A stretch of DNA of 64,000 bases from Geobacter sp. SVR (lineage in GTDB: Bacteria; Desulfobacterota; Desulfuromonadia; Geobacterales; Pseudopelobacteraceae): the NCBI RefSeq assembly GCF_016865365.1, contig NZ_AP024469.1:1952501-2016500 (forward strand), given 5' to 3'. Within the stretch, counting starts at the first letter, position 1, and the number at the start of each line of letters is the position of its first letter. Below, piece by piece: positions 46,456 to 55,687 of this stretch. Both the position numbers and the translations under genes were made by a program. The notes beneath the pieces are model-generated. The model saw only the letters and a program-made list of their open reading frames with translations, was not told where the DNA came from and ran no database searches.

Positions 46456-48927
46456 CTACCTCAGTTCGCCGATTTCAGGCAAAAGAGCAGCCAGATTGAA
46501 ATGCAGCATTTCGCCCAGGGCCCTGAAGGCTTCCACCCAGGCCGCGGCCTCTTCGCTGGCGGCACAGGCCCTGAGCTGTCCGGGATAGAATGTTTTCGAA
46601 AGCCGGTAATAATCGTTCTGGATCTGCCATAGTACGATCTGGTTGGGAAGCGCCCTGATCAGCTCCGTCAGCTTCCGGATACGTCCCAGCAGGTGCAGAT
46701 CCGAAGGGTTCGTCTCCAGAGCATGCATGAGCTCCTCCATGTGCAGTCGCATGAAATACTCCGACTCGGGTGATTCGATTCGTACCTGCCATTTGCCGAT
46801 CTGGTCGATGGTTCTCTCGATCGTGTCGGAATCGACATCCTCCTGGATCAGCACCCTTTTTATCACGGCGTTCAGAGCGGGCTGCGCCGCCGCCATGAAC
46901 AGCTTCGGTACCGGCATGCCGCTTTCGTGTACGAACTCGATCAGCGGTCGGCTATGTTCGTACATCCGCTGGAATATCTCGGCGAATTCCTCGATGGTGC
47001 TGTTGATAATGGCGCTCAGAATCTTGCGCTGCTCGTCCCGGAACAGGTTTGCCAGCGAGTAGTTGTGCGTCCCGAAGTGGGTATCCATCAGCCCGATAAT
47101 ATGAGAGTAGAGGCCGCGCTCAAAGGCGGACAGGATTTCATCCCGCATTGTGGTATAGGCAGCCGTGTCGCTTCCCCGTGAGATGCAGCCCTTGAAATCG
47201 TGGCTGCCGAGACGCATCACGCAGAAGGTCAGGTAATCGGTTTCACCGGTGATGTCCGAACCGATCGTCACGCGTCCCAGGGCCAGGGTCGCCTCATCCG
47301 ACGAAAGCTTGGTGTAGTCGTCAGTGGCGACCGTGTAACAGAAAATCCTGCTTGATTCATGGTATTCCTTGAACAGCGAACTGAAGGCGTAATGAGTGCC
47401 GACCTTGGTCAGGTCCACCCGCGCCGGCAGCACGAAACGATCGTAGATGACGGCACCGTTGCCGATGGCGGCGATGTTGCTGTGCGCGTGTGCCAACCTT
47501 TCCAGGAATGATTTTTCGAGCCCCTGTTCGAACTCGGCGAGGCCCGCTGCCAGTTGCAGCGCCCTGCTGGCATATTGAATCACCTGAACGGTTTCCGGCC
47601 CCGAGAGCTCGTCGAAAAACCAGCCGCAACTGGTATACATCAGCATGGCATGGCGCTGCATTTCCAGCAGCATCAGGGCCGCATTCGTTTCCCGCAGATC
47701 GAGCGGCCGGGCGGCATGCCGCGATACGAACTGCCTGGCCTGCTCGATCCCTCTGTTCAGGATAACCTCGATATACTCGTCCCGTGCCAGCCAGGGGTCC
47801 TTCAGGAGCTGGGCCCCGCTGTGGCTGAATTCAGTGGCGAGCCGGTCCCGCAGCCAGTCCAGGGCCGCGCGCAAAGGGGCGCGCCACTGCTGGTTCCATT
47901 GGGGATAGCCTCCCGAATTGCAGCCGCAGTCGCTCTTCCAACGCTCGATCCCGTGGACGCAACTCCAGGAGGAATTTTCCCAGATCTCCGCCTCATGGGT
48001 GGGAGGGCACAATTCGAGATATTCACCGTAATTGGTAAGCCGTGCCAAACCGCCGGACTCGATCCTCTTCAAAGCCGCAGCCAATGCCATGTCCCCGAAT
48101 TTCTGATGATGGCCGTACGTTTCGCCGTCAGTGGCGATATGGAGCAGCTGCGGCCACTCGCGCTCATCGGAGAACCCCGCCAGCAGCCGCTCCGAAAAGC
48201 TGTCTCCGTTCTCCAGAAGCCTGTCAAAGGCGACTGCCCGGGAGATCGGTCCATCGTAAAAGAAAAGGGAGATGGTCCGGCCGGAAGGGAGCCGGCACTG
48301 GTAAGCCCGGCTGGGATCGATGGCGGCACCCTCGGTCTCGTTCCAGGCCTCGTCGCCGATTTTTCTGAAACGTGCCGCCTGGTGGGGGGCGAGGATGGTG
48401 AAGGCGATGCCCTGCTCTGTCAGCAGGTCGAGTGTCTCCAGGTCCACGGCGGTTTCCGCCAGCCACATCCCTTCGGGGCGGCGTTTGAAGCGGTATTCGA
48501 AATCCCGGATGCCCCAGATGATCTGGGTTCTCTTGTCCGCAGCGTTGGCCAGCGGCAAGATGATGTGGTTGTAAACCTGGGCAATGGCCGCGCCATGCCC
48601 GGAGTGCATGTCGATGCTCTGCTGGTCCGCATTCAGGATGGCCTGGTAGACCTGGGGAGAGGCCGCTTCCATCCATGAGAGCAGGGTCGGGCCAAGGTTG
48701 AAGCTGATCTTTGCGTAATTGCTGACGATGTCCACGATGCGCTGGTCGCCGTCCAGGATGCGCGAGGCGGAATTGGGGGCATAACACTCGGCGGTGATGC
48801 GCTCGTTCCAATCGTGATAGGGCGCGGCAGAATCCTGGATCTCCACTGACTCCAGCCACGGATTTTCGCGCGGCGGCTGGTAGAAGTGCCCGTGAATGCA
48901 GACAAAACGCTCGGTCTCCGGTTTCAT
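46456..48927 (-). CDS. GH57-like DUF3536 protein
   Basis: 822 residues from ATG 48927 (GAGGAG upstream). N-terminal GH57 barrel: CIHGHFYQPPRENPWLE, the metal or catalytic-type FNLGPTLLSWME, GMWLAETAVDLETLDLL (probable nucleophile Glu) and ATDGETYGHHQKFGD. DUF3536 follows to the C-terminus. GH57 enzymes act on alpha-glucans; a role in trimming or branching the glucan that feeds TreY/TreZ is inferred from position. It overlaps the treZ stop by 4 bp. Substrate not proven. Confidence 0.88.
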   Translation of the reverse strand: MKPETERFVCIHGHFYQPPRENPWLESVEIQDSAAPYHDWNERITAECYAPNSASRILDGDQRIVDIVSNYAKISFNLGPTLLSWMEAASPQVYQAILNADQQSIDMHSGHGAAIAQVYNHIILPLANAADKRTQIIWGIRDFEYRFKRRPEGMWLAETAVDLETLDLLTEQGIAFTILAPHQAARFRKIGDEAWNETEGAAIDPSRAYQCRLPSGRTISLFFYDGPISRAVAFDRLLENGDSFSERLLAGFSDEREWPQLLHIATDGETYGHHQKFGDMALAAALKRIESGGLARLTNYGEYLELCPPTHEAEIWENSSWSCVHGIERWKSDCGCNSGGYPQWNQQWRAPLRAALDWLRDRLATEFSHSGAQLLKDPWLARDEYIEVILNRGIEQARQFVSRHAARPLDLRETNAALMLLEMQRHAMLMYTSCGWFFDELSGPETVQVIQYASRALQLAAGLAEFEQGLEKSFLERLAHAHSNIAAIGNGAVIYDRFVLPARVDLTKVGTHYAFSSLFKEYHESSRIFCYTVATDDYTKLSSDEATLALGRVTIGSDITGETDYLTFCVMRLGSHDFKGCISRGSDTAAYTTMRDEILSAFERGLYSHIIGLMDTHFGTHNYSLANLFRDEQRKILSAIINSTIEEFAEIFQRMYEHSRPLIEFVHESGMPVPKLFMAAAQPALNAVIKRVLIQEDVDSDTIERTIDQIGKWQVRIESPESEYFMRLHMEELMHALETNPSDLHLLGRIRKLTELIRALPNQIVLWQIQNDYYRLSKTFYPGQLRACAASEEAAAWVEAFRALGEMLHFNLAALLPEIGELR

Positions 48928-50801
48928 GGCTGCTCCTCGTAATTTCTGCAATACAGCATCAGGCTGAATGCATCGATCGTAATCGTGATTGCGGTCCCGT
49001 CGGCCCCGAAAAACGCCCTGTTTTCAAGGCGGCCGGCCCCCCCCCATTCCGGTGCCGACGAATCGAGGATCAGGCGCCACGTTCCCGGGGCAAATCCGAC
49101 ATCCGTTTCCCGGGGTGTGTCGCTGAAGTTGTACAGACAGAGCAGGGCGCTTTCCCCTGCATGTCTCTCGAGCGTCAGCAGTCTTTTCCCTTCATCGCAG
49201 CTCGCCCGGATCGAACCGCGGTCGAACGCGCGCCAGGCCGGGATCCGGCAACGCAGCCCCAGCAACGTCCGGTAAAACCGGTACACCAGGCGGTGTGTTC
49301 CCTGCAGCCGCAGCGAAGGGTCGATCTTCGAGCACAGGAACGTCTCCTCCGCCTGCGGGTCCGGCGCCTGGCCCTGCTCTCCGAACGATGAAAACTCCGC
49401 CCGGCGCCCGGTACGGACCGCCTCGATCAGCGCCGGATCGGAATGACTGACAAAGTACTGAAAAGGGGCTGTCTCGCCATATTCCTCCCCCATGAAGATC
49501 AATGGGATGTAGGGGGAGGTCAGCACGACGCCCGCTGCCAGCATCAATGTGGCAGGGGGAAGAACGCTACTCAGGCGGTCCCCCTGCATGCGGTTGCCGA
49601 CCTGGTCATGGTTCTGAGCGAAGACAACGAACTGGGAAGGGCTGCGCTCCCTGGACGAATTCCCGTGGCGTCTGAGGCGATAGGCGGAATGCTGGCCGCT
49701 GAAGACGAAACCTTCCCTCAATGCCCGTGCCAGCTGGCCGAGGCCGCCGAAATCGCAGTAGTAACCCCGCTTTTCACCGGTCAGCAGGGCATGGAGGGCG
49801 TGGTGGAAATCGTCGTTCCATTGCGCATCGAGGCCATAGCCGCCGTGATCGGGTGGAGTGATCACCCGTGCATCGTTCAGATCGCTCTCGGCTATTACAT
49901 GAATCTCCCTTCCCAGCGTTTCCCGATGACGGTGCATCTCTCCGGCCAACTGCTGCAGGAAATGGCAGGCGCCGAAATCGTAGATACCGTGAATGGCGTC
50001 CAGCCGCAGGGCGTCCACATGGAACTCGTTGATCCAGTACAGGGCGTTCTGGATGAAGAACGAGCGGACCGGGTCGCTCCAGGGGCCGTCGAAGTTGATG
50101 GCATCTCCCCAGGGGGTGCGGTACCGCTCGGTAAAATAGAATCCGAATTCCCCGAGATAGTTCCCTTCCGGTCCCAGGTGGTTGTAGACCACGTCGAGTA
50201 TCACCGCCATGCCCCTAGCATGGCAGGCATCGATCAGCCGCTTCAGCCCCTCCGGTCCGCCGTAGCTGTTCTGGGGGGCAAAGGGATAGACGCCGTCGTA
50301 GCCCCAGTTGCGTTCTCCGGGGAACTGTGCCACCGGCATCAGCTCTATCGCGGTTATACCGAGATCTTTAAGCCGGTCCAGCGAGTCGATCGCAGCCGTG
50401 AAACTGCCTTCGCGGCTGAAGGTACCGATATGGAGTTCGTAAATGACATACTCTTCCAGGGGCCGCCCGCGCCATTCCCGGTCTTGCCACTCGAACCGCA
50501 ACGGATCGATCACCTGGGATGCCCCGTGCACCCCCTCCGGCTGGAAGCGCGAGGCCGGATCGGGACGTGCCGGCCCTTGGTCCGGCAGGTAGAGGTAGCG
50601 GTCGCCGGCCTCCACGCCGGAAATCGTTGCGGAGAAGTAGCCGCTTTGCTCCTGCTGCAGGGGTATGTCGGCCGCGTCCGTTTCTCCGGAAAGGATCCGG
50701 ACCGAAACGGAACGGGCCTTGGGGGCCCAGACCCTGAAACGGGTTCCCTCTCCCTCGATGAAATTGGCGCCTACATCGGGGCGCCAAATGATCGCAGCCA
50801 T
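48924..50801 (-). CDS. treZ: Malto-oligosyltrehalose trehalohydrolase (TreZ)
   Basis: 625 residues from ATG 50801 (AAGGTGA upstream); the frame upstream is a shadow of the regulator gene. N-terminal CBM48-like domain (about 1-110), then the GH13 barrel: GYDGVYPFAPQNSYGGP, VVYNHLGPEGNYL, nucleophile Asp in VDALRLDAIHG, acid Glu in VIAESDLND, and FAQNHDQVGNR. Releases trehalose from maltooligosyl-trehalose. First gene of the trehalose operon. Confidence 0.95.
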   Translation of the reverse strand: MAAIIWRPDVGANFIEGEGTRFRVWAPKARSVSVRILSGETDAADIPLQQEQSGYFSATISGVEAGDRYLYLPDQGPARPDPASRFQPEGVHGASQVIDPLRFEWQDREWRGRPLEEYVIYELHIGTFSREGSFTAAIDSLDRLKDLGITAIELMPVAQFPGERNWGYDGVYPFAPQNSYGGPEGLKRLIDACHARGMAVILDVVYNHLGPEGNYLGEFGFYFTERYRTPWGDAINFDGPWSDPVRSFFIQNALYWINEFHVDALRLDAIHGIYDFGACHFLQQLAGEMHRHRETLGREIHVIAESDLNDARVITPPDHGGYGLDAQWNDDFHHALHALLTGEKRGYYCDFGGLGQLARALREGFVFSGQHSAYRLRRHGNSSRERSPSQFVVFAQNHDQVGNRMQGDRLSSVLPPATLMLAAGVVLTSPYIPLIFMGEEYGETAPFQYFVSHSDPALIEAVRTGRRAEFSSFGEQGQAPDPQAEETFLCSKIDPSLRLQGTHRLVYRFYRTLLGLRCRIPAWRAFDRGSIRASCDEGKRLLTLERHAGESALLCLYNFSDTPRETDVGFAPGTWRLILDSSAPEWGGAGRLENRAFFGADGTAITITIDAFSLMLYCRNYEEQP

Positions 50802-50866
50802 GGAATCACCTTGACAAAGCACCTGCTGCCTCGGCAGATCTCCGGAAGCGCGGGGTGCAACCGTGC

Positions 50867-51499
50867 CTACACCAGTTTGTTCTCTATGGCATAGCGGGTG
50901 AGTTCGGCGTTGTTGCGCATGTTCAGCTTGCGCAGGATGAAGGTCCGATAGGTGCTGATGGTTTTGACGCTCAGGGACAGTTCGCCGGCAATGACGCTGA
51001 CCGGTTTGCCCGAGGCGATCATGCACAGTACCTGGAATTCCCTGTTGGAAAGGCACTTGTACAGCTCTTCCTGGGATGGGTTGTTGAGATCCGAAACGAG
51101 TGTCTCGGCAAGGGTGGGGCTGACATACTTCTTGCCCAGGGCCACCTTGTGCAGTGCCTCGATCAACTCCTGCAGAGGCCCCCCCTTGGTCAGGTACCCG
51201 CACGCCCCCGCCTTGTAGGCGCGCAGTGCGTACTGCTCTTCGGGATGCATGCTCAGGACCAGAACGGGGAGTTTCGGTTTGATGCTCCGGATCTCGGTAA
51301 GAACGTCGATGCCGCTTCTGCCGGGCATGGAAATGTCCAGTATCAGCATGTCGTATTCTTTCTCCCTGACCTTGCTGAGCACCTCCTGCCCATTTGCAGC
51401 CTCGTCCGTTACGGTCATGTCCACCGTGGTGGCGATCACCTGTTTGAGGCCTTCACGGAAAATGGCGTGGTCGTCCGCTATCAATACATTTTTGGGCAT
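50867..51499 (-). CDS. NarL/FixJ-family response regulator upstream of treZ
   Basis: 210 residues from ATG 51499, placed 9 nt after GGAAAG; an ATG two codons earlier is possible. Receiver: IADDH, Asp55 (ILDISMPG), LTKGGPLQELIEAL. HTH: LSNREFQVLCMIASGKPVSVIAGEL and SVKTISTYRTFILRKLNM. No kinase is adjacent on the same strand; the REC-PAS kinase at 52111 is divergent and could be its partner. It ends 65 bp before treZ and may control or be co-transcribed with it. Confidence 0.92.
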   Translation of the reverse strand: MPKNVLIADDHAIFREGLKQVIATTVDMTVTDEAANGQEVLSKVREKEYDMLILDISMPGRSGIDVLTEIRSIKPKLPVLVLSMHPEEQYALRAYKAGACGYLTKGGPLQELIEALHKVALGKKYVSPTLAETLVSDLNNPSQEELYKCLSNREFQVLCMIASGKPVSVIAGELSLSVKTISTYRTFILRKLNMRNNAELTRYAIENKLV

Positions 51500-51825
51500 G
51501 GTCATATCTTTCCTCATGCGCTGATCGTAGTGAAACTGCCGGCTCAGGAGTCTGATATGTCTGTCATCGGCCCGCTACGGGGAGGTCGTTTCCTTGTCGT
51601 CCCGCTACATGAAATATGCCAGCTTTGTAAGTGCCCGTTAAATGGAGGCAAGTGCTCCAGATGGCGGGGCGGCCGCAGGTTTTATGTAAAATTTGCTGCC
51701 ATAGTGGCAGAAAACTTTACATATCCGCCCACCTCCAGCGAAGGGCGTATTCGGGGCTCTGTCCGGATTTACAAACCATGATTGTAGGATAAGATTTAGG
51801 GGATGTTAATTCCAAGGGGGTGCCG
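51500..51825 (+). other. Divergent intergenic region
   Basis: No gene seen. It separates the minus-strand regulator from the plus-strand small protein and kinase. CCCGCTAC occurs at about 51570 and 51601. No confident promoter could be placed. Confidence 0.3.
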
Positions 51826-52053
51826 ATGCCGCTGTATATCGATGAATTCTGCAATGGAGAACCGATCCTGTACAAATGCCACACCCGGCATGTCAGGGAT
51901 GAATTATACCGTTGCCTGTTGGAAAAATCCGACCGATGCAGATATGCCGCTCCCAGCGGTGCTGTCATATACTGTACCCATGAGAACAGGAGCAGGCTGC
52001 AGGGATTGGATTTTCTGGATCACCGGGTCAGTGCGGGGGCAACTGCCGGATGA
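51826..52053 (+). CDS. Small cysteine-containing protein, hypothetical
   Basis: 75 residues from ATG 51826 with AAGGGGG 5 nt upstream (GTG 51820 also possible). Four scattered Cys (FCNG, KCHTRH, RCLLEK, RCRY) and a fifth in YCTHE suggest metal binding. No family recognised. 57 bp upstream of the REC-PAS kinase, same strand. Confidence 0.5.
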   Translation: MPLYIDEFCNGEPILYKCHTRHVRDELYRCLLEKSDRCRYAAPSGAVIYCTHENRSRLQGLDFLDHRVSAGATAG

Positions 52054-52110
52054 AGGGTCTGGAACTGTCCTGTCGAAACAGTCAGTGGTGAAACGAATCG
52101 AGGTATCGGG

Positions 52111-53604
52111 ATGGAAGAGTCCCACGACATTTCCCTGCTCTATGTGGAGGACCAGCCGGAATCACGGGAGTTTTTGGCCAAGGCGTTCAGGCATCGTTAT
52201 CCGGAACTCGAAGTCCATGTGGAAGAGAATGCCGAAAAAGGGCTCGAATTCTTCAGGCGATACCGGCCGGAGATCGTCATCACGGACATAAGCCTGCCGG
52301 TGAAGAACGGCATTCAGTTGGCGGCCGAGGTACGGAAGCTACAGGCTGAAACCGAAATAATAGCCCTGACGGCCTACAGCGATTCGGAATATCTCCTGGA
52401 TGCCATCGGGATCGGCATCAACCACTACATCCTCAAACCGGTGGAATTGGACCGCCTTTTCGGTGTCGTCGACACATCCCTTGCCAGGATCAGGATCAGC
52501 AGGAAGGTCCGGCATCAGTACACCATTATCCGCAAGCTCTCCCAGGCGATCGAACAAAGCCCCCTGGGGATCATGATCACCGATGCCGCCGGGGTGGTGG
52601 AGTACGCCAACAGGGAACTCAGCGCCATGACCGGCTTTGACCGGGACGAACTCGTGGGGTACCCGCTCTTCGCCGGAGAGGTGCCGCATCTGCCCCGGAG
52701 CGTGCATGGCGATGTCCGCCGTACCCTGACAGGAGGCAACAGATGGTCGGGCGAGATCGAGAACGTCAGAAAGGGGGGTGACCTTTACTGGGAATCCCTT
52801 TCTGTCTCCCCGGTCCACGACGAAAGGGGGAACATCACCAATTTCATCATCGTACGCGAGGAGATCACGGCTCGTATCAGGGACAGGCAGCAGATAGAGA
52901 GTCTCAATGCGGAGCTGGCGCACAAGGCGGCCGAGCTGGAAACGACCAACAGGGAGCTGGAATCCTTCAACTACACCGTTGCCCATGACCTGCGCACCCC
53001 CCTGGTTACCGTCAAGGGGCTGGTGGATCTGCTGCTGTTGCGGCAGAGCGCGGTTCTGGACCCCCAGTCCCGGGAAAACCTGGCTTGGATCAATGAGGAG
53101 ATCGTTCGCCTGAACGGCCTTATCGGCGCAATTCTCAGGTTCAGCAGCGATGCAAGGAAACCCATCGACAAGCAGTGGATCGACCTCGGCAGCATTGTCC
53201 GGGAGGTCGCCGCACAGCTGAAGGCCAAGGAACCGCTGCGGCAGGTGGATCTTGCGATCGCCAGCCCAGCCCCGGCGTATTGCGATCCGGTATTGATGAG
53301 AATCGTGCTGGAGAACCTGATCGACAACGCCTGGAAATTCTGCGCCACAAGGGACGTGGCGCGCATCGAATTCGGCCACAGGGGGGAAGAGGAACCGCCG
53401 GTTTTTTTCATCCGCGACAACGGCGCAGGATTCGATGAAAAAAATAGTGACGGACTGTTCGACGTATTTCGTCGCACCCAAGGGGAGGGGGCCGGCTACG
53501 GCATCGGCCTGGCGACCGTCATGAAGATCATACAGCGCCATGGCGGCAGGATCTGGGCCGACGGCGAGACAGGCAAAGGGGCTACCTTCTATTTCACCGT
53601 GTAA
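52111..53604 (+). CDS. REC-PAS histidine kinase
   Basis: 497 residues, cytoplasmic. N-terminal receiver (YVEDQ, Asp59 in ITDISLP, LKPVEL), PAS domain about 150-270 (GIMITDAAGVVEYANRELSAMTGF), coiled coil, HisKA with VAHDLRTPL (His292), and HATPase (ENLIDNAWKFC, RDNGAGFDEK, GYGIGLATVMKI). The receiver in front of the kinase lets another kinase gate its activity. Neighbours are a NarL regulator (divergent) and a haem-motif chemoreceptor. Confidence 0.93.
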   Translation: MEESHDISLLYVEDQPESREFLAKAFRHRYPELEVHVEENAEKGLEFFRRYRPEIVITDISLPVKNGIQLAAEVRKLQAETEIIALTAYSDSEYLLDAIGIGINHYILKPVELDRLFGVVDTSLARIRISRKVRHQYTIIRKLSQAIEQSPLGIMITDAAGVVEYANRELSAMTGFDRDELVGYPLFAGEVPHLPRSVHGDVRRTLTGGNRWSGEIENVRKGGDLYWESLSVSPVHDERGNITNFIIVREEITARIRDRQQIESLNAELAHKAAELETTNRELESFNYTVAHDLRTPLVTVKGLVDLLLLRQSAVLDPQSRENLAWINEEIVRLNGLIGAILRFSSDARKPIDKQWIDLGSIVREVAAQLKAKEPLRQVDLAIASPAPAYCDPVLMRIVLENLIDNAWKFCATRDVARIEFGHRGEEEPPVFFIRDNGAGFDEKNSDGLFDVFRRTQGEGAGYGIGLATVMKIIQRHGGRIWADGETGKGATFYFTV

Positions 53605-53765
53605 CATCGCCGTTCCGGCCCGACCGGGCCCACATCCATTCCCATCCCCGCACCTCACGGCAGGAACAGTGCCTGCCATCCTTTCCCATTGCCGGTATCC
53701 GGCAGCTCTGCCCCATGTTTTTCAGCACACCACGTCGTGTATACCGGGCTGAACCGGCTTGGCGC

Positions 53766-53794
53766 TTGACAAGGGCTGAACGCTTAGGTAGCTT
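53766..53794 (+). promoter_or_regulatory. Candidate promoter of the haem-motif chemoreceptor
   Basis: TTGACA (53766-53771), 17-bp spacer, TAGCTT (53789-53794), about 72 bp before the ATG. The inverted repeat GGAACCGTTCC follows at 53795-53805, where an operator could act. Confidence 0.55.
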
Positions 53795-53865
53795 GGAACC
53801 GTTCCGAACTGGAACTGCCTGCATGCGATGCTCATTACATTGAAATGAAATGGTAGGGACACAGC

Positions 53866-55455
53866 ATGAAGAAAACCGCCTTGCGCTGGAAAATCATTGT
53901 ACCGGTAGTTGCTTTCGTAACCCTGGGTGTCATTGCCACCGTGTTTGTCACCGGATATTCGGCGCGACGGGTGGTGATCGGCGAAATCGAGAAATCGACC
54001 CTGATCAAGCTGCGTGACACGGTCCTGATCTCCATCACCACCATGATGAGCAGCGGCAGCATGAAGGAGAACAAGAACTCCTTCGTAGCGCTGATGAAGG
54101 ACACTGCGGACCTGCGGATCGTGCGCTCCCATGCCCTGGACAACGATCACGGCAAAGGGGACGACCGGGAATATGCCCAGGATGACTACGAACGCGAGGT
54201 GATCGAAAAAGGGGTGGCCCGGGTGTTCATGGAAGGGACCACCATCAGGGGCATCTATCCCTATATCGCCGGCAGCAACACCCTGGGCAAGAACTGCCTG
54301 GGATGCCACAACGTCAAGGAAGGAACCGTGCTGGGGGCAGCGGATATCCGCATCCCGCTGACGAATTCCCTTTCCCGGATCAGGAACTATCAGTACCTGT
54401 TCGGTATTCTGGGTATCGTCGGAACCCTCCTGCTGACGGCAGCCATCTACATCCTGGCGCGGTATGTCTTCAGCCCCCTGGAAGCCCTGACCGGAAAAGT
54501 TTCCGAGGTGAAGAACGGCAACCTGGGGATTGGCTTCGATCACCGCAGCGCGGATGAGATCGGTGTGCTGAGCGCGAGCATGAACGACATGGTCCAGGCC
54601 CTGAAGGTCCTGATCGGCAAGATCATCGGCTCCTCGAACAAGATCGTCGCGGTGGTCGACAATCTGCGCCTTGAATCGAACCGGATGTCCGAGGGGCTGG
54701 AGCGCGAGGCCAGCCAGATCATGCAGATCGCCACTGCCAACGAAGAGATGTCCGCAACGGCCGGAGAAATCGCCAACAATTGCCATCTGGCCGAAGAGAG
54801 CGCCCGGCAGGCGGATTGCATGGCCCATGAAGGCGCCACCGTGGTGGAGAACACCATCCAGGTGATGAGCAGGATCGCGGAACGCGTGACCGCAACGGCG
54901 CATACCGTGGAGAGCCTCGGATCCCGGTCCGACCAGATCGGCGCGATTGTCGGCACCATCGAAGACATTGCCGACCAGACCAATCTTCTGGCCCTCAATG
55001 CAGCCATCGAGGCGGCCAGGGCCGGCGAACAGGGCCGCGGTTTCGCCGTGGTGGCCGATGAGGTGCGCGCCCTGGCGGAGCGCACGACCAGGGCGACCAG
55101 GGAAATCGGGGCTATGATCAAGACGATCCAGGCGGAAACCAGGGATGCGGTCCTGTCAATGGAGGAGGGGGTCCAGGAGGTCGAGCGGGGCACCCGGGAG
55201 GCGGCCCGGTCGGGTGAGGCGCTGGGCAAGATCCTGGAGCAGATCAGCAGCGTGACCACCCAGATCAGCCAGATTGCCACTGCTGCCGAAGAGCAGACCG
55301 CCACGATCCATGAGATCAACAACAATGTGCAGATCGTTGCCGATGTGGCCAGGACCAACAAAGAGGTGGAAAAGGATGTCCTGAAGGAGATCTCCGAGCT
55401 TACGGTAACGGCCCGGGAGCTGAAGGAGTCGACCACCGGGTTCAGGCTGGAGTGA
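53866..55455 (+). CDS. Methyl-accepting chemotaxis protein with a periplasmic CXXCH motif
   Basis: 529 residues. First helix about 9-28 ([20 protein letters not shown]), a periplasmic sensor to about 180 with CLGCH at 144-148 (c-type haem attachment), second helix ([21 protein letters not shown]), HAMP, then a methyl-accepting domain with [21 protein letters not shown]. The haem motif makes redox or gas sensing likely, as in the known haem chemoreceptors of Geobacter. Intact, unlike the two at 18932 and 22029. Confidence 0.94.
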   Translation: MKKTALRWKIIVPVVAFVTLGVIATVFVTGYSARRVVIGEIEKSTLIKLRDTVLISITTMMSSGSMKENKNSFVALMKDTADLRIVRSHALDNDHGKGDDREYAQDDYEREVIEKGVARVFMEGTTIRGIYPYIAGSNTLGKNCLGCHNVKEGTVLGAADIRIPLTNSLSRIRNYQYLFGILGIVGTLLLTAAIYILARYVFSPLEALTGKVSEVKNGNLGIGFDHRSADEIGVLSASMNDMVQALKVLIGKIIGSSNKIVAVVDNLRLESNRMSEGLEREASQIMQIATANEEMSATAGEIANNCHLAEESARQADCMAHEGATVVENTIQVMSRIAERVTATAHTVESLGSRSDQIGAIVGTIEDIADQTNLLALNAAIEAARAGEQGRGFAVVADEVRALAERTTRATREIGAMIKTIQAETRDAVLSMEEGVQEVERGTREAARSGEALGKILEQISSVTTQISQIATAAEEQTATIHEINNNVQIVADVARTNKEVEKDVLKEISELTVTARELKESTTGFRLE

Positions 55456-55466
55456 TATCAGAGCAG

Positions 55467-55512
55467 GGAGGCGCATCGATGCCCGCGCAACAGCGGGGAT
55501 GCGCCTCCTTAT
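55467..55512 (+). terminator. Strong terminator hairpin after the chemoreceptor
   Basis: GGAGGCGCATC (55467-55477) pairs with GATGCGCCTCC (55498-55508), with an inner CCCGC/GCGGG stem, then TTAT. It lies between convergent genes and may serve both strands. Confidence 0.75.
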
Positions 55513-55687
55513 ATAACGCAATGGCGCCACCCGTCACGGGTTGTGACGCCTGATCACGATCGGTCGTGACCGTATTTGTAGTTTCCACCGACAATTCTGC
55601 ATCCCACGCCCTGTCCGGCTCATGACGGAAGGGCGTTCGTTTCGCCGCAGCCATTGCCGCTGCCGTGCCTGATTGTTGCTCCCCGGG

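Noticed and set aside
49443-50894. Plus-strand open frame of 483 codons
   Set aside because: Antisense to treZ, which has all GH13 motifs in the correct frame.
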